From an uncultured Porphyromonadaceae bacterium (lineage in GTDB: Bacteria > Bacteroidota > Bacteroidia > Bacteroidales > Muribaculaceae), in NCBI GenBank assembly GCA_937892215.1, contig CALAVE010000026.1:1-64000 (forward strand): 64,000 nucleotides of DNA, given 5' to 3'. Within the stretch, counting starts at the first letter, position 1. Each line of letters starts with the position of its first letter. Below the pieces are notes generated by a model. That model was not told the DNA's origin. It was given only the letters and a program-made list of their open reading frames with translations, and did no database searches. The position numbers and the translations under genes were made by a program. Below, one piece after another: positions 52,367 to 60,939 of the stretch.

Positions 52367-52963
52367 TCAGGTGTTGTGGAAAACGCTGTCGAGGCTATCC
52401 TCGTCGATGAGGTTGTTGAGCATGGCGTAAACTGTGAGTCCCGCAACACTCTTGATGCCGGTTTTCTGCATAATGTTTTTGCGGTGAGTCATGACGGTGT
52501 GCTCGCTAACGTTAAGCCTGTCGGCTATTTCCTTGTTTCTCAGTCCTTGAGCCACGAGGACCAGAACTGCAATCTCGCGGCGAGTGAGTTCGTATCCCAC
52601 GTTGTGCGATTGTCCTTCATTGAGATTCTCGCATGCAGCCTTGATGGAGTTCTCTATGTTCTGCGCGGATGCGTGAATGTCGATGACGGCATCGAAAGGC
52701 TTGAGCAGCCTGGGCTCCACGTAGCAGTGTACAAGAGCGGCCACAGCCAGGGAGTGCTGAGCCTTGATTTGGCTCACATCGACCTGCAGAAGCGGGCTGA
52801 TGATTAAGGCGTGTGGCTGGTGGGTCTTGATGGCGACATCGAGAGCCTCCGAGCCGTTTTTCCGAGCGACAACTTTCAGCACGGGGCTACTGTGGAGTAG
52901 TGCCGTAATGCCAAAAGCGATGATGTCGGAAGGCTCAACTATTAAAACTGAATATTTCATCAA
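52367..52963 (-). CDS. LuxR-type regulator with degenerate receiver domain
   Basis: A 198-residue regulator. Residues 1-120 have the receiver fold (SVLIVEPSDIIAFGITALLHSS) but the phospho-acceptor position reads IISPLL instead of the usual Asp-containing motif, so it is unlikely to be phosphorylated in the normal way. Residues about 128-190 are a LuxR helix-turn-helix (LTRREIAVLVLVAQGLRNKEIADRLNVSEHTVMTHRKN). The start overlaps the hemerythrin gene end by 4 bases, so the two are translationally coupled, and a regulator of oxygen or nitric-oxide response is inferred. Confidence 0.85.
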   Translation of the reverse strand: MMKYSVLIVEPSDIIAFGITALLHSSPVLKVVARKNGSEALDVAIKTHQPHALIISPLLQVDVSQIKAQHSLAVAALVHCYVEPRLLKPFDAVIDIHASAQNIENSIKAACENLNEGQSHNVGYELTRREIAVLVLVAQGLRNKEIADRLNVSEHTVMTHRKNIMQKTGIKSVAGLTVYAMLNNLIDEDSLDSVFHNT

Positions 52964-53652
52964 TTAATGTCCTTTCCAAGGTGTCGGACGAAAGGCACCA
53001 AAATTTTTTCTTCGATGAGCGAGTGCTTGTGCAGGTCTCGAGCAAGGAGCAGCAGGTCGGTGACGACATCGGTGGTGTCGTCGTCGGTGGCATTTTCGGG
53101 CAGATACTTGAAAATTATCTGCGTGATGTCTTGCAGCTTGTCTTCGATGTCCTGATGCACATCGTTGAAACTATTTATGTGTATGCCGGCGTCGTTATCT
53201 CCGCTGATTAACCTCTGAATGAGAGGGAAGAGGTTTTTCTCTTCGTTGATGAAGTGAGCCTCGACCTCGTTCTTGTAGAGCTCGAAGAAACGGAGGAAAA
53301 CGCTTGCCACCTTTGGGGGTAATTTGCCGGCGATGTGATGCAAGTGGTTCTGAATGTGCGGCAACCGCTTTTGCAAGTAGTAGTGATGTGACGCTTTGAG
53401 GTATGGCACGAGCATAGTCATGTCGGTGTTGTTGACCACATTAGCGTCGGGGATGAAGTCGCTAAAAGAATAGACGTTGCAAATGAGCAGAAAGAAATTG
53501 ACGTCGATGTTTTTCTTTTTGCAGAGCTGACTGACGGTCATGTCGCCAAAACCGAGAGCGATGCCAAAGCGAGGCATCATCTCAATGAGTTCCACGTGAC
53601 TGGTGATGATGTCGGCCATACGGCTTTCGCAGTTGTAGATGTAGTGTGTCAT
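52960..53652 (-). CDS. Hemerythrin-domain protein, RIC/YtfE-like
   Basis: A 230-residue protein. Residues 15-60 resemble the ScdA/DUF542-like start of RIC proteins (MPRFGIALGFGDMTVSQLCKKKNIDV). A four-helix hemerythrin domain follows with iron ligands in SHHYYLQKRLPHIQNHLH, EAHFINEEKNLFPLIQ, HQDIEDKL and HKHSLIEEKILVPF. Such proteins repair iron centres or sense oxygen or nitric oxide. I placed the start at the ATG 53652: the TTG at 53718 lies inside the promoter, so it cannot be on the transcript. The LuxR gene overlaps its end by 4 bases. Confidence 0.86.
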   Translation of the reverse strand: MTHYIYNCESRMADIITSHVELIEMMPRFGIALGFGDMTVSQLCKKKNIDVNFFLLICNVYSFSDFIPDANVVNNTDMTMLVPYLKASHHYYLQKRLPHIQNHLHHIAGKLPPKVASVFLRFFELYKNEVEAHFINEEKNLFPLIQRLISGDNDAGIHINSFNDVHQDIEDKLQDITQIIFKYLPENATDDDTTDVVTDLLLLARDLHKHSLIEEKILVPFVRHLGKDIN

Positions 53653-53687
53653 GTTCAATAAAAGGGCTTTCGCGATGTCACAGAGTG

Positions 53688-53719
53688 CAAAGTTACGTAT
53701 TAAAAGTTCAACGGACAAA
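53688..53719 (-). promoter_or_regulatory. Promoter for the hemerythrin-LuxR operon
   Basis: On the minus strand TTTG (53716-53719), a 20-base spacer and TAACTTTG (53688-53695) form an exact promoter 36 bases before the ATG at 53652. Confidence 0.75.
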
Positions 53720-53780
53720 TTTTTTTACAAAGGTGTGTGTGCTGGGGCAGGTAAAAAAGGGTGGGAAAAAGGGATGAGAT

Positions 53781-53812
53781 ATTGTGAGAAAGGGGGATAA
53801 TTGTTAATTTTG
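53781..53812 (+). promoter_or_regulatory. Promoter for the small Cys-rich membrane peptide
   Basis: ATTG (53781-53784), a 20-base spacer and TAATTTTG (53805-53812) lie 71 bases ahead of the start at 53884. Confidence 0.65.
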
Positions 53813-53883
53813 TGGAGCGAAAGACGGCGGTCGTGATGAGCGTCCGTATATAGATGTCATTATAGAAAGAAAGGAGAGGAGAA

Positions 53884-54030
53884 ATGGGAGCACAGGAAAT
53901 AGCGGTGGCCGTGGTGATAGTGGTGGCGGTTGCAATGGCGTTGTTCAGAATAGTGAGAACGTTAAGGAGCAAGGATGTGCCCGATTGCGGCTGCGGAAAG
54001 GGAAAGGATTGCAAAAATTCGGGAAAATAA
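53884..54030 (+). CDS. Small Cys-rich membrane peptide, FeoB-associated type
   Basis: A 48-residue protein with one N-terminal membrane helix (EIAVAVVIVVAVAMALF, 5-21) and a short cytoplasmic tail with three cysteines (DCGCGKGKDC, 34-43). This matches the FeoB-associated Cys-rich membrane proteins found beside ferrous-iron transporters. No feoB is in this window. A strong AGGAG ribosome site lies just upstream. It has its own promoter and sits opposite the hemerythrin operon; a link with iron or iron-sulfur handling is inferred. Confidence 0.75.
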   Translation: MGAQEIAVAVVIVVAVAMALFRIVRTLRSKDVPDCGCGKGKDCKNSGK

Positions 54031-54061
54031 TTGCGATAATGTGAATAAATAGTTACTTTTG
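54030..54061 (+). promoter_or_regulatory. Promoter for uridine kinase
   Basis: ATTG (54030-54033), a 20-base spacer and TACTTTTG (54054-54061), 22 bases before the start at 54084. The -33 box begins on the last base of the small-peptide stop codon. Confidence 0.65.
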
Positions 54062-54083
54062 TGAAACCAATTCTAATTCAGAT

Positions 54084-54701
54084 ATGTTCATAATAGGTAT
54101 AGCCGGTGGAACCGGATCGGGAAAGACCACAGTAGTGAGAAAAATCATGGAACGCCTGCCTAAAGGCGAGGTGAGTATTATATCGCAGGATTCCTACTAC
54201 AAGGATTCGAGCAAGGTGCCTGTGGAGGAACGTCAGCTTATAAACTTTGACGAGCCCGCAGCATTTGACTGGGACTTGCTGCTGGATCACCTGAAGCAGC
54301 TGCGAGAGGGTAAGGCCGTGGAAATGCCCACGTATTCGTTTATTACGTGCACACGCGAGAAGGAGACGGTGCACATGGAGCCTCATGACGTGGTGCTGAT
54401 AGAGGGAATCTTGGTGCTGAGCAACCCTAAGCTGCGTAAGATGATGGATATTAAGGTGTTTGTTGACGCAGACGGTGACGACCGTCTGATAAGGGTGATA
54501 TCTCGCGACTGCATAGAGCGCGGCCGTACGCCACAGATGGTGATAGACCGCTACCAGCGAGTGCTCAAGCCGATGCATCTGCAGCACATAGAGCCGACGA
54601 AGCGTTTCGCCAACATTATCATACCGGAGGGCGGACATAACGAGGTGGCGATAAATCTGCTGACCGATTACATTAAGTCGCGTCTGGACATAAAGAAGTG
54701 A
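54084..54701 (+). CDS. udk: Uridine kinase
   Basis: A 205-residue cytoplasmic kinase that phosphorylates uridine and cytidine in pyrimidine salvage. It opens with the Walker A motif GIAGGTGSGKTTVV (5-18), then SQDSYYKD, NFDEPAAFDWDLL and the lid region RVISRDCIERGRTP. Length and order match bacterial Udk closely. The LptB gene begins about 70 bases downstream on the same strand. Confidence 0.95.
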   Translation: MFIIGIAGGTGSGKTTVVRKIMERLPKGEVSIISQDSYYKDSSKVPVEERQLINFDEPAAFDWDLLLDHLKQLREGKAVEMPTYSFITCTREKETVHMEPHDVVLIEGILVLSNPKLRKMMDIKVFVDADGDDRLIRVISRDCIERGRTPQMVIDRYQRVLKPMHLQHIEPTKRFANIIIPEGGHNEVAINLLTDYIKSRLDIKK

Positions 54702-54772
54702 GTTGAGGAGGAGTGGCGTTTGCAGCCTGCGCTCCCCTGAAAACTGTCGGACGGATTAACGAGCGAGAGCGG

Positions 54773-55627
54773 ATGAAAAAAGTGATAGAGAAGATAAAAG
54801 ACAGCGTGAGTCTGAAGGCGATGGCCGCGAGACGGGAGCAGGAGAAGGCGACCGCAGCGCGGCTCAACGAGCTTGGTGAGCGAGGAGAGCTGGTGCTTCG
54901 CACGGAGGACTTGGTGAAGAAATACCGTCAGCGCACGGTGGCCAATCATGTGTCGATAGATGTCCGTCAAGGCGAGATAGTGGGGTTACTAGGCCCGAAC
55001 GGCGCCGGCAAGACAACCACGTTCTACATGACCACCGGGCTGATTACGCCTAACGGAGGGCGAGTGTTCATAAATGATGTGGACATCACTAAGTTGCCGG
55101 TGTATAAGCGTGCGCAACTTGGGATAGGGTACTTGCCTCAGGAGGCATCGGTTTTCAGGCAGCTGACTGTGGAGGACAATATCCTGTCGATACTGGAGAT
55201 GACCAACACCACGCCGGAATATCAGCGCGAGAAACTGGAAGAGCTGATAGCCGAGTTCCGCTTGGAGAAAGTGCGGACGAACCTGGGTAACCGCCTGTCG
55301 GGAGGTGAGCGGCGGCGTACGGAGATAGCCCGTTGTCTGGCCATCAATCCTCGCTTCATCATGCTTGACGAGCCATTTGCCGGCGTGGACCCGATAGCGG
55401 TGGAGGATATACAGAGCATAGTTTATAGCCTGAAATCGAAGAATATAGGCATACTGATCACCGACCATAACGCGCCCGAGACGCTGAGTATCACGGACCG
55501 CGCGTATCTGCTGTTTGAGGGTAAGATTCTGTTCCAGGGCACGAGTGAGGAACTGAGTGTGAATCCAGTGGTGAAGGAGAAGTATCTGGGACGCAACTTT
55601 GTGTTCCGCCGGAAGAAATTTGACTGA
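54773..55627 (+). CDS. lptB: LptB-type lipopolysaccharide export ATPase
   Basis: An ABC ATPase of the LPS-export family with Walker A ([10 protein letters not shown]), signature [13 protein letters not shown], Walker B ([13 protein letters not shown]) and H-loop (ITDHN). It powers LptFG at the inner membrane. From the ATG at 54773 it has 284 residues including a charged 40-residue N-terminal extension ([20 protein letters not shown] onward) not found in LptB of about 241 residues. A GTG at 54893 with a good AGGAG 6 bases upstream would give the usual length. Which start is used is unresolved. Confidence 0.88.
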   Translation: MKKVIEKIKDSVSLKAMAARREQEKATAARLNELGERGELVLRTEDLVKKYRQRTVANHVSIDVRQGEIVGLLGPNGAGKTTTFYMTTGLITPNGGRVFINDVDITKLPVYKRAQLGIGYLPQEASVFRQLTVEDNILSILEMTNTTPEYQREKLEELIAEFRLEKVRTNLGNRLSGGERRRTEIARCLAINPRFIMLDEPFAGVDPIAVEDIQSIVYSLKSKNIGILITDHNAPETLSITDRAYLLFEGKILFQGTSEELSVNPVVKEKYLGRNFVFRRKKFD

Positions 55628-55704
55628 TAAGCGCCGTGGAGCTCATTATGGCTGCGGTGGCGACGGTGTGTGCGCAACGGACTGAAAAACTATAACGAGA
55701 GAAA

Positions 55705-56031
55705 ATGCAGGGAGACTTTCTGAAGATGCCTCGCGGGTTGCGAACGGGGTTGCTGGTGGCGCTTGCACTGGTTGCATTGGTGCTTGCAGTGGGCGCGGTG
55801 TGGCGAAGTCGTCCGGCTGAATATGTGCCACAACCGGAATCGGCGGCAATGGAATTTCTGGAAAAGGCAGATTCGCTCAGAGAGACAGCCGTGCAGGTGA
55901 ATGAAAAGAAGAAGGCCGTGAAAGAAAAGCGGAAGAAGTCGAAATCAAGTAAATCGGCGAAGAAAGGCGAACGGAAGGAGCGGAAAGAGAAGAAGAAACT
56001 TGATGAGTTGCCCAGAGCCGGCGAAGAATAA
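55705..56031 (+). CDS. Single-helix membrane protein with Lys-rich tail
   Basis: A 108-residue protein with one membrane helix (GLLVALALVALVLAVGAVW, about 14-32) and a low-complexity tail dominated by Lys, Glu, Ser and Arg (about 65-108). I recognise no family. The tail could be cytoplasmic or periplasmic and could bind acidic polymers. It follows lptB by 77 bases and may share its transcript. It could also be a lineage-specific protein without homologues. Confidence 0.55.
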   Translation: MQGDFLKMPRGLRTGLLVALALVALVLAVGAVWRSRPAEYVPQPESAAMEFLEKADSLRETAVQVNEKKKAVKEKRKKSKSSKSAKKGERKERKEKKKLDELPRAGEE

Positions 56032-56153
56032 AGATACCGACTCGGATTGGGGAAGAGGAAACTCTTGGAGGGGAGAAATACCGTTAAAAAGAAATTGTTA
56101 TGTATTTATGATAAAAATAGACAAATCGTTTATATTTATACGATGAAAAACGT

Positions 56154-56161
56154 TAACTTTG
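56154..56161 (+). promoter_or_regulatory. -7 box upstream of the first SNF transporter
   Basis: TAACTTTG matches the consensus, 82 bases before the ATG at 56244. Confidence 0.5.
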
Positions 56162-56243
56162 CACACTATTAAGAATAAGACATTTAGTATGTTGCGAGAG
56201 ATGAAGAATCATAAGCGCATAGAAGGTAAAAAGTGAAGTGAGT

Positions 56244-57587
56244 ATGAAAGAGAGGTCGGGATTTGTGACGAAATTCGGTGCGATAGCCGCGGCGGTGGGT
56301 TCAGCCGTGGGGCTTGGCAACATTTGGCGTTTCCCGTATGAAGCGGGACAGAATGGCGGTGGCGCGTTCCTGATACTGTATGTGGCCTTTGTGTTACTGC
56401 TGGGAATTCCTGTGATAGTGAGCGAATTTGTGATAGGGCGCGCAACGCACAAGAACGCGGTGGGCGCGTTGCGGGAGTTGGCGCCCGGTACACGTCTGCA
56501 CTGGATGCCATATATGGGAATCCTGGCTTCGCTGATGATAATAAGTTTCTACAGTGTGGTTTGCGGGTGGATAGTGGAGTACCTGATAATGGCCGTGAGT
56601 GGCGGAATGAGAGGGCACAGTCCGCACGAGTATGCCCAGATGTTCGGCGAGTTTACGAGTAATCCGAGCCGGAGTCTGGCGTGGACGTGGATGTTCCTGC
56701 TGCTGAACGGTGTGGTGTTGCTGGGCGGCGTTAAGAAAGGGATAGAGCGAGTGGCGAATCTGCTGATGCCGTTGCTGTTTGTGATACTGATAGTGTTCTG
56801 TGTGAACTCGTTAATGCTGCCGGAGGGTAAGCAAGGACTTAAATTTCTGTTCAATCCCGATTTCAGCAAGGTGACATCGAGTGTGGTGATAGGCGCAATG
56901 GGGCAGGCGTTCTTTTCGCTGAGTCTGGGGTTGTCGTGCCTGCTGACGTATGCCAGTTATTTCAGGGACGATGAGCGGCTGGTTCGCAGTGCTGTGGCCG
57001 TGGCCTCGCTGGATACGTTGGTGGCCGTGCTATCGGGAATAGTGATATTCCCGGCAGTTTTCAGTTACGGGATGGCACCTGAGGCCGGTCCGAAACTTGT
57101 TTTTGAGGTGCTGCCGTCGATATTTGAGCAGATGCCCGGCGGCTATGTGTGGGCCGTGCTGTTCTTTCTGCTGCTGTTCTTCGCTTCGATAACAAGCACA
57201 ATTTCGATGAGCGAAATATCTATTACGTTTTTCCAAGAGGAATGGAAGATGACCAGGCGCTCGGCCACGCTGCTCAATACCGTTCTGGCTCTGCTGTTCG
57301 GCGGGCTGTGTGCGCTGTCGTTCGGTGTGCTGAGCGACTTTAAGTTGCTGGGCATGACCATATTTGAACTGTTCGATTACGTGTCGTCGAACGTGCTGCT
57401 GCCGCTTGGAGGTGTATTTTTCTCCCTGTTTGCAGGTTGGTATATGGAGCGGAAGGTGCTGGACCGAGAGCTTACCAATGGCGGCAGGCTGCGGGTGTAC
57501 AGTTACAAGCCGCTGCTGTTCTGCATTCGCTATGTGGCACCGGCAGCGATAGTGGTGGTGTTCCTTTACGGTCTGGGACTGCTGTAG
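56244..57587 (+). CDS. Sodium:neurotransmitter-family symporter, copy 1
   Basis: A 447-residue inner-membrane protein of the SNF/SLC6 family with about 11-12 helices in the LeuT fold. The sodium and substrate site of the first helix, GSAVGLGNIWRFPYE, is intact. It should import an amino acid with sodium; tryptophan or other hydrophobic amino acids are known for bacterial members. I placed the start at the ATG 56244 rather than the GTG 56238. A second, similar gene follows 118 bases downstream with its own promoter. Confidence 0.88.
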   Translation: MKERSGFVTKFGAIAAAVGSAVGLGNIWRFPYEAGQNGGGAFLILYVAFVLLLGIPVIVSEFVIGRATHKNAVGALRELAPGTRLHWMPYMGILASLMIISFYSVVCGWIVEYLIMAVSGGMRGHSPHEYAQMFGEFTSNPSRSLAWTWMFLLLNGVVLLGGVKKGIERVANLLMPLLFVILIVFCVNSLMLPEGKQGLKFLFNPDFSKVTSSVVIGAMGQAFFSLSLGLSCLLTYASYFRDDERLVRSAVAVASLDTLVAVLSGIVIFPAVFSYGMAPEAGPKLVFEVLPSIFEQMPGGYVWAVLFFLLLFFASITSTISMSEISITFFQEEWKMTRRSATLLNTVLALLFGGLCALSFGVLSDFKLLGMTIFELFDYVSSNVLLPLGGVFFSLFAGWYMERKVLDRELTNGGRLRVYSYKPLLFCIRYVAPAAIVVVFLYGLGLL

Positions 57588-57629
57588 TCCATTTTCTCTG
57601 AGGTATGTTATGGTGAATCGTCGTTGAAA

Positions 57630-57661
57630 GTTGCAAAAGTTAAAGATTATTAGTAATTTTG
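57630..57661 (+). promoter_or_regulatory. Promoter for the second SNF transporter
   Basis: GTTG (57630-57633), a 20-base spacer and TAATTTTG (57654-57661). It lies inside a longer open frame starting at TTG 57631, so that start cannot be used; the ATG at 57706 is favoured. Confidence 0.65.
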
Positions 57662-57705
57662 CGGCTGAAATTAAAATTTTAAAGAAAAAACGGCGTAACA
57701 AGTTT

Positions 57706-59049
57706 ATGAAAGAAAGAGATGGGTTTGCGACCCGTGTTGGAGCTATAGCCGCGACGGTGGGCTCGGCAGTAGGCTTAGGAAATATATGGCGATTTCCGTA
57801 TGAGGCCGGTCAGAATGGTGGCGGCGCGTTTATACTGGTGTATGTGATATGTGTGCTGCTACTGGGCATTCCGGTGATATTGTCGGAATTCATTATAGGG
57901 CGCTCCACTCACAAGAATATGAAGGGGGCGCTGAAGGAGTTGTCGCCCGGGCGCAAGTTCTATGTGTTTACCTACGTGTGCATAATAGGGTCGGTGGTGA
58001 CCATAAGTTTCTATAGTGTGGTATGCGGCTGGGTGATGGACTATCTGTTCATGTCGGTTACCGGGCGCTTGAGCGGTCACACTCCTGCGGCCTATTCCGG
58101 GATATTCAGCGAATTTGTGGGCAGTCCGTGGCGTATGGTTCTGTGGACCCTATTGTTTCTGGTGATAAACTTCATGGTTATGCGCAAGGGGATTCGTGCG
58201 GGTATAGAGCGTGCGGCGAACGTGATGATGCCGTTGCTGTTCCTGCTGCTGCTCATATTCTGCATTAACGCGCTGTTATTACCCGGCTCGGAGAAAGGGC
58301 TGAGATTTCTGTTTTATCCCGATTTCAGCCAACTGACCGGCCGTGGAGTGGTGGATGCGATGGGGCAGGCGTTTATGTCGCTCACGCTGGGTATTTCGGG
58401 GCTGGTTACATATTCGTCGTATTTCAGCGACAAGACATCGCTGACCAAGGATGCTGTGACGGTGGCGGTTCTTGACACACTGGTGGCCGTGTTAGCGGGG
58501 GTAATGATATTTCCGGCGGTGTTCAGTTTCGGGCTGGAGCCGGAAGCCGGTCCCAAACTGGTGTTTGAGATATTGCCGGGCATATTCGACCGTTTGCCTG
58601 GAGGGGTGATATGGGCTACGATGTTTTTCGTGCTATTGTTTTTCGCGTCGCTCACTTCCACAATATCTCTGAACGAGATATCGGTAACGTTTTTTGTGGA
58701 GGAGAAAGGAGTGAGCCGCGAGAAGGCCACCTCCATGAGTTATGTGATGATAGTGGTGTTGGCCGTGCTCAGCGCATTGTCGTTCAATGTGCTTAGCGGT
58801 CTGACGTTGTGGGGGATGAACATATTTGACCTGCTTAACTACATGGCCTCGAACGTGTTTATGCTACTGGGCGGCCTGTTTACCGCGCTGTATGTGGGCT
58901 GGTTCCTTGACAGGAAGGTGATTCGCGAGCAACTTACGAATCATGGGGCTCTTCGGGGGAGGGAGATTCCGTATGTGGTGTTCTGTCTGCGCTGGGTGGC
59001 ACCGGTGGCGGTGCTGCTGATATTCCTGTGGTGCGTGGGTGTGCTGTGA
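57706..59049 (+). CDS. Sodium:neurotransmitter-family symporter, copy 2
   Basis: A 447-residue SNF/SLC6 transporter, the same length as copy 1 and similar throughout: GSAVGLGNIWRFPYEAGQNG is identical in both, with parallel STISxxEIS and LPLLF segments. A gene duplication with separate promoters suggests different substrates or conditions. The start is the ATG at 57706 because the upstream in-frame TTG is within the promoter. The dihydropteroate synthase gene follows after a promoter. Confidence 0.88.
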   Translation: MKERDGFATRVGAIAATVGSAVGLGNIWRFPYEAGQNGGGAFILVYVICVLLLGIPVILSEFIIGRSTHKNMKGALKELSPGRKFYVFTYVCIIGSVVTISFYSVVCGWVMDYLFMSVTGRLSGHTPAAYSGIFSEFVGSPWRMVLWTLLFLVINFMVMRKGIRAGIERAANVMMPLLFLLLLIFCINALLLPGSEKGLRFLFYPDFSQLTGRGVVDAMGQAFMSLTLGISGLVTYSSYFSDKTSLTKDAVTVAVLDTLVAVLAGVMIFPAVFSFGLEPEAGPKLVFEILPGIFDRLPGGVIWATMFFVLLFFASLTSTISLNEISVTFFVEEKGVSREKATSMSYVMIVVLAVLSALSFNVLSGLTLWGMNIFDLLNYMASNVFMLLGGLFTALYVGWFLDRKVIREQLTNHGALRGREIPYVVFCLRWVAPVAVLLIFLWCVGVL

Positions 59050-59192
59050 TACGTTGAAGTACAAAAAGTTGCAGGTGATTTCGCATTTTGTGTAACACAT
59101 TTTGTGTGGATATTGAACGCTGAACTGTCACTGGATGTTCAGTTATACTTTATTTATACTTGGGTGGAATGGGGGGATAAAGAGGGGTGAAA

Positions 59193-59224
59193 TTTGCTTT
59201 AGTAGAGGAAAATTATTAACTTCG
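59193..59224 (+). promoter_or_regulatory. Promoter for folP-cdaA
   Basis: TTTG (59193-59196), a 20-base spacer and TAACTTCG (59217-59224; one mismatch to TAnnTTTG), 19 bases before the ATG at 59244. Confidence 0.6.
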
Positions 59225-59243
59225 CAAGTTAATAGAGAAATTG

Positions 59244-60110
59244 ATGGATAACGAATTCAGGGCATATACTATGAACCTGGGCGGCCGGCTGGTGGAAATA
59301 GGCGGTCCGCAGGTGTGGGGCATACTGAATGTGACCCCGGACTCGTTCTATGCCGGGAGTCGGTGCGCTGACGTTGAGACTGTTGCTACACGTGCACGCG
59401 AAATTGTGGTCGAGGGCGGCAGCGTGATAGACGTGGGCGGCTGTTCCACCCGTCCGGGTGGAGATGCAGTGGCGGCCGACGAGGAGTTGCGTCGTGTGCT
59501 TGATGCTCTGGAGGTGATACGAGCCGAAGTGCCGGATGCGGTGATTTCGGTGGACACCTACAGGGCGAGAGTGGCCCAGGAGAGCGTGGAGCGTTACGGG
59601 GCTTGCATCATCAACGATGTGAGTGGCGGTGCCGACCCAGAGATGTTCCGAACCGTGGCCGAGCTGCGTGTACCTTACGTGCTGACTCACAGCGGCGGAA
59701 TTCCGCCTGTGCCGGCAGAGTTGCCGGAGTATGAGGATGTGGCGGCAGAGGTGCTGGAATGGCTTGCGCGGAAGGTGGACATGCTGCATGGGATGGGCGT
59801 GTGCGACGTGATAGCCGACCCAGGCTTCGGGTTTGGCAAGAGCGTGGAGCAGAACTATGAGCTGTTGCGATGCCTGAGGGCATTTCAGGCTCTGGATGTT
59901 CCGGTGCTCGTGGGCGTGTCGCGCAAGAGCATGATTTATCGTGCGCTTGGCATCAGTGCTGAAGAGTCACTCAACGGCACCACTGTGCTGAACACCATGG
60001 CCCTGGCTGAAGGCGCACAAATACTGCGCGTTCACGACGTGAAGGCTGCCGCTGAAGCTGTGCGGCTATTTGAAAAAACGAGACTTGGAATAAAAGATAG
60101 TAAACAGTGA
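59244..60110 (+). CDS. folP: Dihydropteroate synthase
   Basis: A 288-residue TIM-barrel enzyme that joins 6-hydroxymethyl-dihydropterin diphosphate to p-aminobenzoate in folate synthesis, the target of sulfonamides. Motifs are complete: GILNVTPDSFYAGS, DVGGCSTRPGG, NDVSGG, DPGFGFGKSVEQNYELL and GVSRKSM. I took the ATG at 59244; the TTG 3 bases earlier is less likely. cdaA follows by 11 bases, an arrangement seen in other Bacteroidales. Confidence 0.95.
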   Translation: MDNEFRAYTMNLGGRLVEIGGPQVWGILNVTPDSFYAGSRCADVETVATRAREIVVEGGSVIDVGGCSTRPGGDAVAADEELRRVLDALEVIRAEVPDAVISVDTYRARVAQESVERYGACIINDVSGGADPEMFRTVAELRVPYVLTHSGGIPPVPAELPEYEDVAAEVLEWLARKVDMLHGMGVCDVIADPGFGFGKSVEQNYELLRCLRAFQALDVPVLVGVSRKSMIYRALGISAEESLNGTTVLNTMALAEGAQILRVHDVKAAAEAVRLFEKTRLGIKDSKQ

Positions 60111-60121
60111 AATGACGATAT

Positions 60122-60892
60122 ATGGATAACTTGTTTTTTGGCCTGTTCGGAATAAAGGACGTGATAGACATTTTGCTTGTGGCTACACTCCTGTTCTATA
60201 TGTATCGGAAGATGAAGGAAACCGGTACGCTCAATATTTTTATTGGGGTTCTGTCGTTTGTGATAATCTGGGTGGTGCTCTATAAGATACTGGATATGCG
60301 TCTTATAGGCACGCTGATGGATAAATTTATAGACATAGGTCTGTTTGTGATAGTGATTATTTTCCAGGATCAGATAAAGCGTTTCCTGCGAGACTTGGGT
60401 TCGCACAAGCAATGGAAATTCCTGGCGCAGCTGTGGCACAAAGAAGAGGCCGGTTCGGCCAAGAAGTGGATAGTGCCGGTGGTGTACGCGTGCATGAGCA
60501 TGAGCAAGTCCAAGACCGGCGCGCTAATAGTGGTTCAACAGCAGATGCCGCTCGACGACTATGAGGTGACTGGCGATGTGATAGAGGCGAGCGTGAACCA
60601 GCGCCTAATAGAGAATATATTCTTCAAAAACAGTCCGCTACACGACGGTGCGGTGATAATTTCGGGCGACAAGATAAAGAGCGCCGGTTGCATCCTGCCA
60701 GTGTCGCACGACAACAGTCTGCCGCGCTATCTAGGTCTGCGTCACCGTTCGGCTCTGGGAATAGCCCAGGCTACCGACGCGGTGGCAATAGTGGTGAGCG
60801 AAGAGACCGGAAACATATCGCTTGCTCACAAGGGCGAGCTTCGTCAGAAACTGTCGATTACCGACTTGGAGCACGCGTTGTCGGCACTGTGA
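60122..60892 (+). CDS. cdaA: Diadenylate cyclase CdaA
   Basis: A 256-residue membrane enzyme making cyclic di-AMP from two ATP. Three N-terminal helices (about 10-85) precede a DAC domain with the catalytic DGA in KNSPLHDGAVII and RHR in GLRHRSALG. Cyclic di-AMP controls osmotic balance and potassium and wall metabolism. The YbbR-type regulator often found next to cdaA in Firmicutes is not adjacent here. It is co-transcribed with folP. Confidence 0.93.
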   Translation: MDNLFFGLFGIKDVIDILLVATLLFYMYRKMKETGTLNIFIGVLSFVIIWVVLYKILDMRLIGTLMDKFIDIGLFVIVIIFQDQIKRFLRDLGSHKQWKFLAQLWHKEEAGSAKKWIVPVVYACMSMSKSKTGALIVVQQQMPLDDYEVTGDVIEASVNQRLIENIFFKNSPLHDGAVIISGDKIKSAGCILPVSHDNSLPRYLGLRHRSALGIAQATDAVAIVVSEETGNISLAHKGELRQKLSITDLEHALSAL

Positions 60893-60939
60893 TGATTCAT
60901 GAAATGTGAATAGAGTGAGAATATGCTAATAGTGACGAG

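Noticed and set aside
53653..53718. TTG start for the hemerythrin protein
   Set aside because: The codon lies in the -33 box of the promoter, so it is not transcribed from it; the ATG at 53652 fits.
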